From assembly GCA_964521085.1 (NCBI GenBank), contig CAZFPL010000010.1, positions 1-64,000 on the forward strand: a stretch of 64,000 nt of DNA, in the 5' to 3' direction. Position 1 is the first letter of the stretch; each line of letters starts with the position of its first letter. This stretch comes from JAFGKK01 sp964521085 (GTDB taxonomy: Bacteria; Chloroflexota; Anaerolineae; Anaerolineales; RBG-16-64-43). Below are positions 7,591 to 16,412 of the stretch, piece after piece. Below the pieces are notes generated by a model, which searched no databases, was not told the origin of the DNA, and saw only the letters and a program-made list of their open reading frames with translations. Both the position numbers and the translations under genes were made by a program.

Positions 7591-9645
7591 TCAGGTAACG
7601 ACGATGAACTGGTAAGGCGCCTTTTGGTTGGTATAACGGGCTGTTCCAAGAACGATCAGGTACACCTCTTCGCCGTCCGCCGCGGTGAGGTTGAACCCGC
7701 CGGACATGCGTTCATCCAGCTTTATTTCCTCCACGGTGGTTTTTGATCCCACGCGGACCACCAGCACCCGGTACGTCTGGGGAAGGATGTTCTGAATCCG
7801 GACGAATCCCTTGGCTTCCCAGCCGTCCAATCCGTTTTCAAAGTCGGTCGCATAGTCGATTTCCGGGATGCGGATGTTGTCGACCAGAAGACCCTCCATG
7901 TTGAGCGCGGTGTCGGTGATGTATTCAAAGCGGACGAGCACGTTCTTGCCGGCGTACGAGGAAAGGTCCACCGATTCTTTGATCCAACCGTCGGTTGCGC
8001 CGGTCCACCCCCAACCGTAGCTGTTGCCCTGCGGATTGGAATCCGTTGCGGTTTCAGTGCGCAGGATTTTCCAGGTGCTTCCGCCGTCCGTGGAGACTTC
8101 GAGGTAGGCGTAATCCCAATTCTCCTCGAGGTCGTACCATGTATCGAATTCCAACGTGGCCGGTTTGTCGGCGGGAAGATCGAACGCCCGGGTCAGGGTC
8201 ATATCCGACGTGTCGCCCCGGTTGGACCACACGAAATACTTCCCTTCCGGAGCTTCAACCGGAAGCACCTTTTGGGTTGTTCGGCCGGCGAAATAAATCG
8301 TATAGGCGCCGCTGCAATGGATGGCGTAGTAATCAAATCCATACTGGGAAACCTTCTTGGATTCTTTCTCGGACGGGCAGGAGTCGATATCGGTGAAATA
8401 GTCGAGTTCCGGTGCGTCGGGGTACATGCTGAAGCCGAAGCGGCCGTTCTCCACGGAGGCATCCTGAATCAGAAGCGCGGCGCCGAAATCCGCCATGATA
8501 TCCTCCGCGGTGAGCAACTGGGTGCCGGAAGGTTCGGTAAGCTCCAGCTGGCGGAAGATATCGTCGATCCCGACCAGTCCGTTGAGCGGGCTTCGAACCA
8601 GCGCCTGGGTCGCTTCCGCTCCGAACCGGCCGAGAAAATAATTCATGAACAAGAACGCTCCGCCGTAGTGCTGGGAGACATCGTTGGAATTAATATCCGA
8701 CCATGTGTTCAGCTGGATATCCGGATCGGATACATACATCCAATCTGCGCCGCCAACATCGTAGCCATTGAGCGTGACCGCCAATTCCGCGAATCCCTCA
8801 TTGACCCAGATATCCTCGTTTGCGTCCGCGTACCAATGGATCATGTGCTGGAATTCGTGCGCCAAGACGGTCATGACATAATCGTCTGTCAGCTGCATCC
8901 CCTCGGCATTCATGTAGAACATTTCGTGCTGGTTGGAAAAGGGATGGGCCATGCGTGAAACTTCATCCGCCGGGCTGTAATATCCTGCCGTGTTCGAGCC
9001 CAATCCTCTGGCCCAGAGGATATACAGATGCGGATCCCCGTCGATGCCGGGCGTCCATTCCGAGCCGAAGAACTCCCGGTCGGTGGGGTAGATTTCTTCT
9101 TCAAAGGTGTCCACCACGGTGCGAATATCATCCTCGTCCGCGGAAACGGTTTTATCGACCCAGAAATAAACATGCGGGGTTGCATACCGCATGACTGCGG
9201 TGATGGTCGCCGTCGAGTCGTCATCGCTGTTGGAAACGTAGAAGGATTCCGTGGCGCCGACCGCAACCGGAGCGGCGCTTTCGGAGATGACCCGCGGAAT
9301 CCCAGTAATGCCCTTCAATCGTTCTGCCTGTTCGACCATATCCCCGGCCGGCGGATCGCCGTTGATCAAGGTCTGGAGTGTCTCCAGCGCCTCCGGCGGC
9401 ACGGATTCGGATAGATCGAGCGGCGAAGTGCCGGGACCGCTGGTGGTTGCCTGTCCGACGGAGGTATCCGACGGGGAAAGGCTTTTGGTTCTCGATGCTA
9501 GGGTGGGGGCGTTCGTTGTCGCAGGATTCGGGACGGGCTGCAGCGCCCAGTAGGCGACCAGCGAGCTTCCGCCGACCCCCACGCAGCACAGGCACGCCAC
9601 AAGGATCAAGGCGATGGGTAATATGACTTTCTTTCCACTGTTCAT
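7591..9645 (-). CDS. Secreted/membrane-anchored zinc metallopeptidase with MAM-like C-terminal domain
   Basis: A 684-residue protein. Residues about 6-35 form an uncleaved or signal-type hydrophobic segment with Cys residues, followed by a Thr/Ser-rich linker. The catalytic motif is HEFQHMIH at 263-270 with NEGFAEL (282-288) downstream, i.e. HExxH plus a glutamate ligand candidate, in a layout like immune-inhibitor-A (M6)-related proteins. Around 500-620 the repeated beta-strand text (LEVSTDGGSTWKILRTE, then NILVRFEYITD-like sequence and VDNIRI) matches the MAM-like domain found after M6 peptidases. The ATG at 9645 has a perfect GGAGGAGA; an upstream start at 9678 adds 11 non-signal residues and is rejected. 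It acts outside the cell; substrate unknown. Confidence 0.85.
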   Translation of the reverse strand: MNSGKKVILPIALILVACLCCVGVGGSSLVAYWALQPVPNPATTNAPTLASRTKSLSPSDTSVGQATTSGPGTSPLDLSESVPPEALETLQTLINGDPPAGDMVEQAERLKGITGIPRVISESAAPVAVGATESFYVSNSDDDSTATITAVMRYATPHVYFWVDKTVSADEDDIRTVVDTFEEEIYPTDREFFGSEWTPGIDGDPHLYILWARGLGSNTAGYYSPADEVSRMAHPFSNQHEMFYMNAEGMQLTDDYVMTVLAHEFQHMIHWYADANEDIWVNEGFAELAVTLNGYDVGGADWMYVSDPDIQLNTWSDINSNDVSQHYGGAFLFMNYFLGRFGAEATQALVRSPLNGLVGIDDIFRQLELTEPSGTQLLTAEDIMADFGAALLIQDASVENGRFGFSMYPDAPELDYFTDIDSCPSEKESKKVSQYGFDYYAIHCSGAYTIYFAGRTTQKVLPVEAPEGKYFVWSNRGDTSDMTLTRAFDLPADKPATLEFDTWYDLEENWDYAYLEVSTDGGSTWKILRTETATDSNPQGNSYGWGWTGATDGWIKESVDLSSYAGKNVLVRFEYITDTALNMEGLLVDNIRIPEIDYATDFENGLDGWEAKGFVRIQNILPQTYRVLVVRVGSKTTVEEIKLDERMSGGFNLTAADGEEVYLIVLGTARYTNQKAPYQFIVVT

Positions 9646-9736
9646 GATTCTCCTCCGATTGGAATGTACAAATGCCATCCATGAGAAGACCGCCGAACGC
9701 TGCGGTGCATATCGACGGACCCCCTTGCCGGCGGCG

Positions 9737-10153
9737 TCATTTCCGACGCCGGGTTGCCTTCTTCCGGGGTGATAATCGGGCGATGCATTCGATTTCCACG
9801 GAAGCGCCTTTGGGAAGCGCGGCAGCCTGGATTGTCGTTCGCGCAGGCGGAGAGTGCGGGAAGAATTCCGCGTACGCGGAGTTCATTTGGGAAAAATCCG
9901 CCATGTCGCGGAGGAACACGGTCGTCTTGAGAATGTCCTGCATCGATCCGCCGGCTGCTTCCAGAAGATGCGCGCAATGCAGGAGGGCTTGCTTTGTCTC
10001 GGCTGCCGTGCCGCCGGAAACCAGCCCTCCCGTTGCAGGATCCATCCCCAGCTGGCCGGAGGAGAAGAACAGATCTCCCGAGCGCACAGCCGGAGAGTAA
10101 GGGCCGATGGCTTTCGGAGTATTCTCGGGAGAGAGGATTTTCCTTTCGGTCAT
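9737..10153 (-). CDS. RidA family reactive enamine/imine deaminase
   Basis: A 138-residue RidA (YjgF/YER057c) protein: N-terminal AIGPYSPAV, central FFSSGQLGMDPATG, and the C-terminal PPARTTIQAAALPKGASVEIECIA containing the conserved Arg that binds the carboxylate of the imine. It is expected to hydrolyse 2-aminoacrylate-type intermediates in the cytoplasm, protecting PLP enzymes. The C-terminal tail RKKATRRRK is more basic than usual. GGAGGGAA precedes the ATG. Confidence 0.92.
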   Translation of the reverse strand: MTERKILSPENTPKAIGPYSPAVRSGDLFFSSGQLGMDPATGGLVSGGTAAETKQALLHCAHLLEAAGGSMQDILKTTVFLRDMADFSQMNSAYAEFFPHSPPARTTIQAAALPKGASVEIECIARLSPRKKATRRRK

Positions 10154-10335
10154 GCTTCCCTCCGATGGAAAAGACAGGAAACGTCTGCCGGAATGATGGG
10201 TCGATGTGGAAAAAGGGTAAGCGGTTTCATGCGGGAATCCCCCTATACAATTTTCGTATTATAAAGAGAGGGATTGCATGCGTCAAGGAAACGATTGGAA
10301 AACCGCATGCTATAATCGGTATGACAGGCGGAATT

Positions 10336-10803
10336 ATGGACAGAAATTTTTGGCGCGACCTTTTCCCGATGTCGGAAACCCGGAGGCGTCTTTCCCGCTC
10401 CTCCTTTCTCTGGATCTACCTGCCGATCTTGGCAAGCGCGTTGATCGCGGTTGGAATTGCGGTTGCCGTGCTTGGCTTTGCCCCGGGGGATGGCTTTGCG
10501 CAGGGGGCTGAGCTGGCGACGATCATCCTGGCTGCCGCCCTGCTGGTGACGGGTTTTGTATCCTGGCTGGTCATCTTGGCTTCGATTTGGGGCCTTCGAG
10601 ACCTGCTGGCCATTCTGCCGGATTTCACCAGCCGGATGCGGCTGCGGTTTGTCATCGGCGCCAAGTCATGGAAAAGGGGAGCCAATGCCGTCAAGCGGTC
10701 CGCCGTCGCCGTATCCCGGTTCTTTTCCGTTGAAAAGCGCAGCGGCAGCCGATGGGAAGAGCAATTGCGGAGCAATCGCCGGAGAGGAGACCGCGATGGA
10801 TAG
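10336..10803 (+). CDS. Two-TM membrane protein of unknown function
   Basis: About 155 residues with two strong membrane segments (YLPILASALIAVGIAVAVLGF and IILAAALLVTGFVSWLVILA) followed by a basic cytoplasmic tail rich in Arg and Lys. No family recognised. The ATG at 10336 has an AGGCGG site 8 nt upstream; ATG 10321 in the same frame is the alternative. A TATAAT lies at 10311-10316. The stop overlaps the start of the next gene by 8 bp, so the two are translated together. Confidence 0.65.
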   Translation: MDRNFWRDLFPMSETRRRLSRSSFLWIYLPILASALIAVGIAVAVLGFAPGDGFAQGAELATIILAAALLVTGFVSWLVILASIWGLRDLLAILPDFTSRMRLRFVIGAKSWKRGANAVKRSAVAVSRFFSVEKRSGSRWEEQLRSNRRRGDRDG

Positions 10804-11041
10804 GAAAATGACTTTGCGGCGAAAAGATGAAGCACGCAAACTGGGCGTGCTCCTGGCAGGCGGTGTGATCGGAGCGTTAACCGGCATCGGAGCGGCGTAT
10901 TTGCTGCTGCAAGCGCGCGAAACACGCTCCCGCGATCTGGATGCGGATCTCCCGCTTCTCTCTTCCGGCAGCGCCGCTAAACTTGGGCTGTTGCTTTTTG
11001 GTATTTTCCGTCAGATTAAAGATATTGCGAGTGGAAGATAG
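10796..11041 (+). CDS. Small membrane protein, YtxH-like
   Basis: 81 residues: a basic start (MDRKMTLRRKDEARK), a glycine-rich membrane segment (LGVLLAGGVIGALTGIGAAYLLLQ), then a charged tail and a second weakly hydrophobic stretch (KLGLLLFGIFRQI). The glycine-spaced segment recalls YtxH-type proteins, but the family motif after it is missing. A GGAGAGGAG site precedes the ATG, which lies inside the end of the upstream gene. Function unknown. Confidence 0.6.
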   Translation: MDRKMTLRRKDEARKLGVLLAGGVIGALTGIGAAYLLLQARETRSRDLDADLPLLSSGSAAKLGLLLFGIFRQIKDIASGR

Positions 11042-11059
11042 GCCGCCGCCCGGCGGCGG

Positions 11060-11548
11060 TTATCCCCATAACACCCACAGCACCCAAATCCCCATCATCA
11101 CCGTCCCGATGAAAAATTTAAATCCATAGGAGAGGCCGCAGCCCACCAGCGCCGATCCGGCGGAAGCGACTGCCTTCTTCCAATCGCGATGCCGGCGGAA
11201 CTCCAAGAAAGCCAGCACCGCAAGGGCGAGGAGGATGCCGACAAGCGGAGTAAGCAGCACCGATCCAACCACCAAAAGCAGGGCAGCCAGCAGCATCGAC
11301 GCCAGGGAGGTGCCGGTGGATTTTAATCCCAGACCGGTGATCCAGATATCGGAGGAAAGCCCGGCGACGAGCAGCAGGGTGATCGCCCCAAACGCGAATG
11401 CACCGCCCCAGTTAAAGCCGTGCAGGATTCCGTATCCCAAAGCAGCCAGCCACACCAGCTCTATCCCGGGCAGCAGGGGAAGGAAAACCCCCACCAATCC
11501 GAGAAGCATAAGGAAGAAGACGGCGGAAAGCAGGAGCCACTCTGTCAT
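11060..11548 (-). CDS. DUF456 domain membrane protein
   Basis: 162 residues with four to five membrane segments and a glycine-rich arrangement: GVFLPLLPGIELVWLAALGYGI near the N-terminus, GLKSTGTSLASMLLAALLLVVG in the middle and a charged loop EFRRHRDWKKA. This matches the DUF456 family of small integral membrane proteins with no known function. It converges on the preceding gene and diverges from the SDR gene. Confidence 0.8.
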   Translation of the reverse strand: MTEWLLLSAVFFLMLLGLVGVFLPLLPGIELVWLAALGYGILHGFNWGGAFAFGAITLLLVAGLSSDIWITGLGLKSTGTSLASMLLAALLLVVGSVLLTPLVGILLALAVLAFLEFRRHRDWKKAVASAGSALVGCGLSYGFKFFIGTVMMGIWVLWVLWG

Positions 11549-11675
11549 TCGTTCACCGGGAAATGTGTCCGTCCAAGTGTGAGATATACTTCCGACGGGA
11601 AGATAAATCGATCGGAAAAATTATATCGTACATGCGGCGCGTACCCTTCCGCCGCTTTTTCCAGGGGAGGGAACC

Positions 11676-12458
11676 ATGAAAGTCGTCGTCGTCACCGGCA
11701 GCACCCGCGGGATAGGATTCGGCCTGGCGCGGGAGTTCCTGCGCCGCGATTGCGGCGTTGTAATTTCTTCGCGCAAGGCGGAGAATGTCGGTTTGACCGC
11801 CGCCGAATTGGCGGGCGAGTTTGGAACCGACCTTGTGTTCAGCCAGCCGTGCGACGTGACCGATATCGATTCGGTCCAAGCCCTGTGGGATGCCTCCGTC
11901 AAACATTTCGGATGCGTGGATATTTGGATCAACAACGCAGGGATCAGCCACCGCCAGGCTGATTTGGCGGCCATTCCGCTCGAAGAACTGCGCGCTGTTG
12001 TGGAAACCAATCTGCTGGGAACGATTTATGGTTCCCGGGTGGCGATGCGCGGCATGCGCGAACGTGGGAGCGGGGCGATCTACAACCTGGAAGGCCTGGG
12101 CAGCGACGGTCGGAAGATGCAAGGGCTTCACCTGTATGGCGCGACGAAATATGCCATTGCTTACCTCACCGATGCGCTGGCCGACGAGGCGAAGGGAAGC
12201 GGCGTGATCGTGGGCGCGATTCGGCCCGGGATGGTGCTGACGGAGTTGATCACATCTCAATATACGGGGCGGGAGGAGGATTGGCGCAGGCTTCAACGAT
12301 TGTTCCGGATCATTGCCTCCGACGTGAACGAAGTGGCCCCCTGGGTGGCTGACCGGGTCCTGGCCAACCGCCGCAACGGGGTGCGCATTCATTTCGGCGG
12401 AGCGGGAAGGATGATCGGGAGAATGGTCAAAACCGCCCTATCGCCGAAAAAGGAGTAA
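11676..12458 (+). CDS. Short-chain dehydrogenase/reductase, chlorophyll-b-reductase-like subgroup
   Basis: A 260-residue classical SDR: the dinucleotide motif TGSTRGIG at 8-15, INNAG in the middle, and the catalytic YGATK. The stretch EGLGSDGR immediately before the YxxxK and LTDAL after it resembles plant NOL/NYC1 chlorophyll b reductases more than fatty acid or sugar SDRs, as far as I can recall those sequences. The real substrate is unknown; nothing else in the window points to pigment metabolism. A GGGAGGG site lies just before the ATG. Confidence 0.85.
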   Translation: MKVVVVTGSTRGIGFGLAREFLRRDCGVVISSRKAENVGLTAAELAGEFGTDLVFSQPCDVTDIDSVQALWDASVKHFGCVDIWINNAGISHRQADLAAIPLEELRAVVETNLLGTIYGSRVAMRGMRERGSGAIYNLEGLGSDGRKMQGLHLYGATKYAIAYLTDALADEAKGSGVIVGAIRPGMVLTELITSQYTGREEDWRRLQRLFRIIASDVNEVAPWVADRVLANRRNGVRIHFGGAGRMIGRMVKTALSPKKE

Positions 12459-12525
12459 ATCCCCCTATCGCATCCGCCCCTTTTCCTTTATAGGATAGGT
12501 TGGAAACCATAATTTAAAACCTCGC

Positions 12526-15087
12526 ATGCCCATTGAATCCGTAGTCCACTCCCTCCGTTCCGATCCGCATCTGGCGCCCAATATTGCGATATGGGAACGG
12601 ATTCCACCCCGCGAGATGCTGCTCGTCCCGCCGCCGGAAACGCTGCGCACCGATTTGTGCGAGGGCTTGCGTCGGAGCGGGTTCGAACGGCTCTATGCCC
12701 ATCAGGCCTCCGCAGTGGAAGCCGCATTGCGGGGGGAGAATGTGGTGCTGGCCACCGGAACCGCCTCCGGAAAGACGCTGGCGTACAACCTTCCCATCCT
12801 TCAACAGTGGCTTACCGAATCCGATTCCACCGCGATCTATCTCTTTCCCACCAAGGCGCTTGCGCAGGATCAGGCGGCGGAGCTGGCGCGCTGGGAGAGA
12901 ATTCTCTCGGCCGGAGAGATGGGCATCCGGTTGTACGACGGCGATACGCCGCAATCGCGGCGGAACGAGTACCGCCGCAGCGCGCGTTTTCTCGTGACGA
13001 ATCCGGATATGCTCCACCTTGGAATCCTCCCGCACCATACCCGCTGGGCGGAATTTTTATCCCGCCTCCGGTTCGTGGTACTGGATGAGGTACACACATA
13101 CCGCGGAGTGTTCGGCTCGCACATGGCGAACGTATTGCGCCGGCTGCACCGCGTGTGCTCGTTCTACCGGGCCCCGACGGACGGAAGTGGCCCGCAATTC
13201 CTCATGTCCTCCGCTACGATCGCCAACCCGCGTGAGCTGGCCGAGCGGCTGATCGATCAGACGGTTACGCTTGTCGACAAGGATTTTTCGCCGCGGGCGG
13301 CCAAGCACCTGATCCTCTACAATCCGCCGCTGGTGGACCCGGCGCTCGGGGTACGCCGCTCCTACATCCGCGAAACGCAGGAACTGGTTCTGCGGCTGCT
13401 TCGCGCCGGGGTGCAAACCGCGGTTTTTGCCCGCACCCGCCGGGCGGTGGAACTGCTGCTCAGTGCGCTGCGCGATCAGGCTGCCGCGGAAGGGCTCGAT
13501 CCAAAAACCGTCCGCGGATACCGCGCCGGATATCTTCCGGAAGAACGGCGCGAGATTGAAGCCGGGTTGCGCGCCGGATCGGTGCGCTGCGTGGTGGCGA
13601 CCAGCGCCCTCGAGCTGGGGGTGGATATCGGCTCGCTCGGCGCGGCGGTGATTGCCGGGTATCCCGGTACGGTGGCTTCCTTTTGGCAGCGGGCGGGCCG
13701 CGCCGGACGGCGCGAGGAGGAATCGCTGGTCATCCTGGTCGCATCGGCCGACCCGCTCGATCAGTTCCTGATGGGTCATCCGGAATTTCTGTTGGGACGT
13801 TCGCCCGAGCACGCGCGGATCAATCCGGACAATCTCGCCATTCTTGCCGGACACCTGCGCTGTTCGGCTTTCGAATTGCCGTTTTCGCCGGGCGAACGGT
13901 TCGGCGCGGTCGAGGTGGAAGCGTTGCTCGCGGCCCTCGCCGAAGAAGGCGACCTCCACCGGGCGGAAAACGGCGAGGTCTCCTGGATCGGAGAGACGTA
14001 TCCCGCCGCCGCAATCAGTCTGCGGACCGCCGGGACCGAGCGGATTGTGGTGCAAGAGATCCAAAATGGAAGGCCAAGGATGATCGGCGAAGTGGACCGC
14101 GCGGCGGCCCCAGCATGGGTGCATGAAGGAGCAATCTACCTGCATGAGGGGCGGACCTATTTCATCGAGTCGCTTGATTGGAAGGCGGGGATCGCTGTCG
14201 CGCGGCCGATCGAGGCGGATTACTACACCGAAGCTTCGCAGGACGTCGAACTGGACGTGATCGAAGTGCGCGATTCGAACGAGGGCGGCGCGCTGCGGCG
14301 CGCATGGGGCGATGTGCATATCACCGCCCGTACGGGCGCCTTCCGGCAGATCCGGCGCGCGACGGGGGAGACGATCGGGCACGGAGAGATCGACCTGCCG
14401 CCGAACGAATTCCACACTGCCGGCTGCTGGTTATGGGTCGCACCGGATACGCTCGGAGCCTTCGAGGGGGAGGCGCGTGAGTTCCTCGCGTTGATCGGCC
14501 CGAACGATTATGGCCCCTCGTGGGAGGAGGCGCGCCGCGCCGCCCGGACGCGCGACGAATTCCGCTGCGCGCGCTGCGGCACTCCGGAGACCGCGCGGCG
14601 CGAACACGACGTGCACCATCTCGTCCCGTTCCGTTCTTTCCGCTACATCCCGGGGGAAAACGAAAACCACCGGCAAGCCAATGCGGTCGAAAATCTGATC
14701 ACGTTGTGCGCCGCCTGCCATCAGCGGCTCGAGGCGCAGCAGGGGACTCACACCGCCCTCGGCGGACTCGCGCACGCATTGCATAACCTTGCCCCGCTCC
14801 TGCTGATGTGCGACGCGCGCGATCTGGGGGTGGCGGTGGAAATGCGCGGAAAGGAAACCGGCTCACCGACGGTAACCTTCTTCGACAATCTGGCGGAAGG
14901 GCTTGGACTATCGGAGGAGTTGTACTCCTCCCTGCCGCGCCTTCTTGCCTCCGCCGCGGAGCTTATCCGCGGCTGCCCGTGCACCAGCGGCTGCCCGGCG
15001 TGCGTCGGCCCGGTTGCGGCGGGCGCCGGTCCGATCAAACAGGCGGCTCTTCGGCTGGCGCAAATCCTGGCCGGGGGAAACGCCTGA
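12526..15087 (+). CDS. COG1205/MrfA-like DEAD/DEAH helicase with embedded HNH motif and C-terminal Cys cluster
   Basis: An 853-residue superfamily 2 helicase. Seen in order: Walker A TGTASGKT, LDEVH (DEVH box), SSAT (motif III), a second RecA domain with ELGVDIG and QRAGRAGRR, a winged region, then Cys817, Cys819, Cys823 and Cys826 in CPCTSGCPAC, the metal-binding cluster of the MrfA/YprA (DUF1998) family. Family members unwind DNA in repair (MrfA in Bacillus works with the nuclease MrfB). Between these regions sits a compact HNH-type zinc motif: Cys681 and Cys684, HDVHH at 694-698, Asn-rich loop ENLITL, then Cys728, Cys731, His732. This suggests the nuclease function is built into one chain. 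It appears to be a single-gene unit; a weak CATAAT lies 13 bp before the ATG. Confidence 0.87.
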   Translation: MPIESVVHSLRSDPHLAPNIAIWERIPPREMLLVPPPETLRTDLCEGLRRSGFERLYAHQASAVEAALRGENVVLATGTASGKTLAYNLPILQQWLTESDSTAIYLFPTKALAQDQAAELARWERILSAGEMGIRLYDGDTPQSRRNEYRRSARFLVTNPDMLHLGILPHHTRWAEFLSRLRFVVLDEVHTYRGVFGSHMANVLRRLHRVCSFYRAPTDGSGPQFLMSSATIANPRELAERLIDQTVTLVDKDFSPRAAKHLILYNPPLVDPALGVRRSYIRETQELVLRLLRAGVQTAVFARTRRAVELLLSALRDQAAAEGLDPKTVRGYRAGYLPEERREIEAGLRAGSVRCVVATSALELGVDIGSLGAAVIAGYPGTVASFWQRAGRAGRREEESLVILVASADPLDQFLMGHPEFLLGRSPEHARINPDNLAILAGHLRCSAFELPFSPGERFGAVEVEALLAALAEEGDLHRAENGEVSWIGETYPAAAISLRTAGTERIVVQEIQNGRPRMIGEVDRAAAPAWVHEGAIYLHEGRTYFIESLDWKAGIAVARPIEADYYTEASQDVELDVIEVRDSNEGGALRRAWGDVHITARTGAFRQIRRATGETIGHGEIDLPPNEFHTAGCWLWVAPDTLGAFEGEAREFLALIGPNDYGPSWEEARRAARTRDEFRCARCGTPETARREHDVHHLVPFRSFRYIPGENENHRQANAVENLITLCAACHQRLEAQQGTHTALGGLAHALHNLAPLLLMCDARDLGVAVEMRGKETGSPTVTFFDNLAEGLGLSEELYSSLPRLLASAAELIRGCPCTSGCPACVGPVAAGAGPIKQAALRLAQILAGGNA

Positions 15088-15114
15088 TTTTTTTTGAGAG
15101 GAACTCTGCATGGG

Positions 15115-15445
15115 AAAATGATCGTCATGCCTGCGTGAACCAGGCAGACATCCAGAAATCCTTTGTGAGATTCCAGGGGCGCGTGGACTGGATCCCCGCT
15201 TAAGACACGCGGGGATGACGAACAAACCATAACCGTGCGGGGATGACCAACCAACCATGACTGCGGGGGATGACGAACTGATACCATAGCGGCAATAGGG
15301 GAAATGACGGCAATCCAAAGGATCGTCATGCCCGAGTGAACGTATCGGGCATCCAGTAACCCTTGGAGTGTTTCCAAAAATGCATATCCCGGATCCCCGC
15401 ACCCGACAAGTACACTCGAGGGCAGGTTGGGAACACGAGGGGATG
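15115..15445. repeat. Dispersed intergenic inverted-repeat cluster (two copies)
   Basis: The 428-bp gap before the CPBP protease holds no gene. It holds two related units beginning gatcgtcatgcc (15118 and 15325). Each runs through an inverted gcgtgaac...catcca segment and ends in a ggatccccgc...ggggatga arm. Shorter fragments (ggggatgac) lie between them at about 15205-15275. A third copy, in reverse orientation, occurs at 58029-58197. No terminal transposase is present. Confidence 0.75.
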
Positions 15446-15515
15446 AAGCACCAATCATAAATTCACACGGGAGACGGCAGTCTGGATGAATAATAAATAC
15501 CCAAAGGAGGTTCTT

Positions 15516-16412
15516 ATGGAAGCCCGACCTTCCGTCCGTTTGCCCTCGACTTGGGAAGCCAACCTGGTGGCCGCCGGTTTGCTGATCTGGGTGCTGGTCG
15601 TCTCGACCTTGCTCGCGGTCTTTTTCGATCTCGCCGTCGTGCTGATCGTCGCCCAACTGCTTGTCCTTCTTCCCGTGCTGATTTGGGTGATCGCGCGGAA
15701 CCTTCCCCTGCGGGAAACGTTCCGGTTGCGGCCGGTTTCGGCGGGCACTGCTTTGGGGAGCATGCTCATCGGTTTTGTCTCCTGGCCGATCATCTCGGCG
15801 GCGGCGACCCTTCTGGAGAAGCCCCTCATCTTGATCGGACCGTATCCGCCCAATCCGATGCCGACCGGTATTTTGGAATACCTGGCCTATGCTGTAACCT
15901 TTGTCATCGTCGCTCCATTAACCGAGGAGCCGATCTACCGCGGCTTCATCCTCCAGGCCGGATTGCGCCGGGGGACATGGATGGGAATACTCCTTTCGGG
16001 TTTTCTGTTCGGTTTGGTGCATTCGCAAATCGCCGCGCTCCTCCCGATCACCGTTCTGGGGATCATTTTTGGGGTGCTTGCGCATCGCAGTGGCTCGATC
16101 TACAACACCATTCTGGCGCACGCCTGCTACAACTTGGCGCCGACCGTTTTCTTCCTTGTTCCTTCCCTGCAGGAGATTCCGGAAACGGCGATTTACATCG
16201 CTGCCTTGATCGCACTCCCTATGTTGGCGTTCCTGCTTTGGATGTTCCTCCGCGCGCACCCCGATCGCTCGGCGCAGAATCCTCTGCGGGAGACCTCTTC
16301 CATCCTTTGGACAATCCTCAGCCTGGGGGTGGCCTTCGGGCTGTTTCTGATGATGGCCGGATTGGAGATCTTTCTGCGGCTTTCGCCGGATTTTCTCAAT
16401 GGAAAATTTTAG
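15516..16412 (+). CDS. CPBP family intramembrane metalloprotease
   Basis: A 298-residue polytopic membrane protein with the three CPBP (Abi) motifs: EEPIYRG (the EExxxR motif), FGLVH (FxxxH) and HACYN (HxxxN/D). These form the intramembrane active site of CAAX-type proteases. Two final hydrophobic segments extend beyond the core. I place the start at ATG 15516 because AAAGGAGG lies ideally upstream; the longer frame from 15486 adds ten residues. In bacteria, relatives act in bacteriocin immunity or membrane protein processing; no bacteriocin gene is nearby. Its stop overlaps the stop of the convergent methyltransferase by 3 bp. Confidence 0.87.
   Translation: MEARPSVRLPSTWEANLVAAGLLIWVLVVSTLLAVFFDLAVVLIVAQLLVLLPVLIWVIARNLPLRETFRLRPVSAGTALGSMLIGFVSWPIISAAATLLEKPLILIGPYPPNPMPTGILEYLAYAVTFVIVAPLTEEPIYRGFILQAGLRRGTWMGILLSGFLFGLVHSQIAALLPITVLGIIFGVLAHRSGSIYNTILAHACYNLAPTVFFLVPSLQEIPETAIYIAALIALPMLAFLLWMFLRAHPDRSAQNPLRETSSILWTILSLGVAFGLFLMMAGLEIFLRLSPDFLNGKF

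Noticed and set aside
12526..15087. The helicase as part of a phage-defence island
   Set aside because: No restriction, toxin, CBASS, retron or other defence gene lies near; the neighbours are housekeeping genes and intergenic repeats.
15115..15445. Repeat cluster as an insertion sequence
   Set aside because: No transposase frame or clear terminal repeats with target duplication could be seen.
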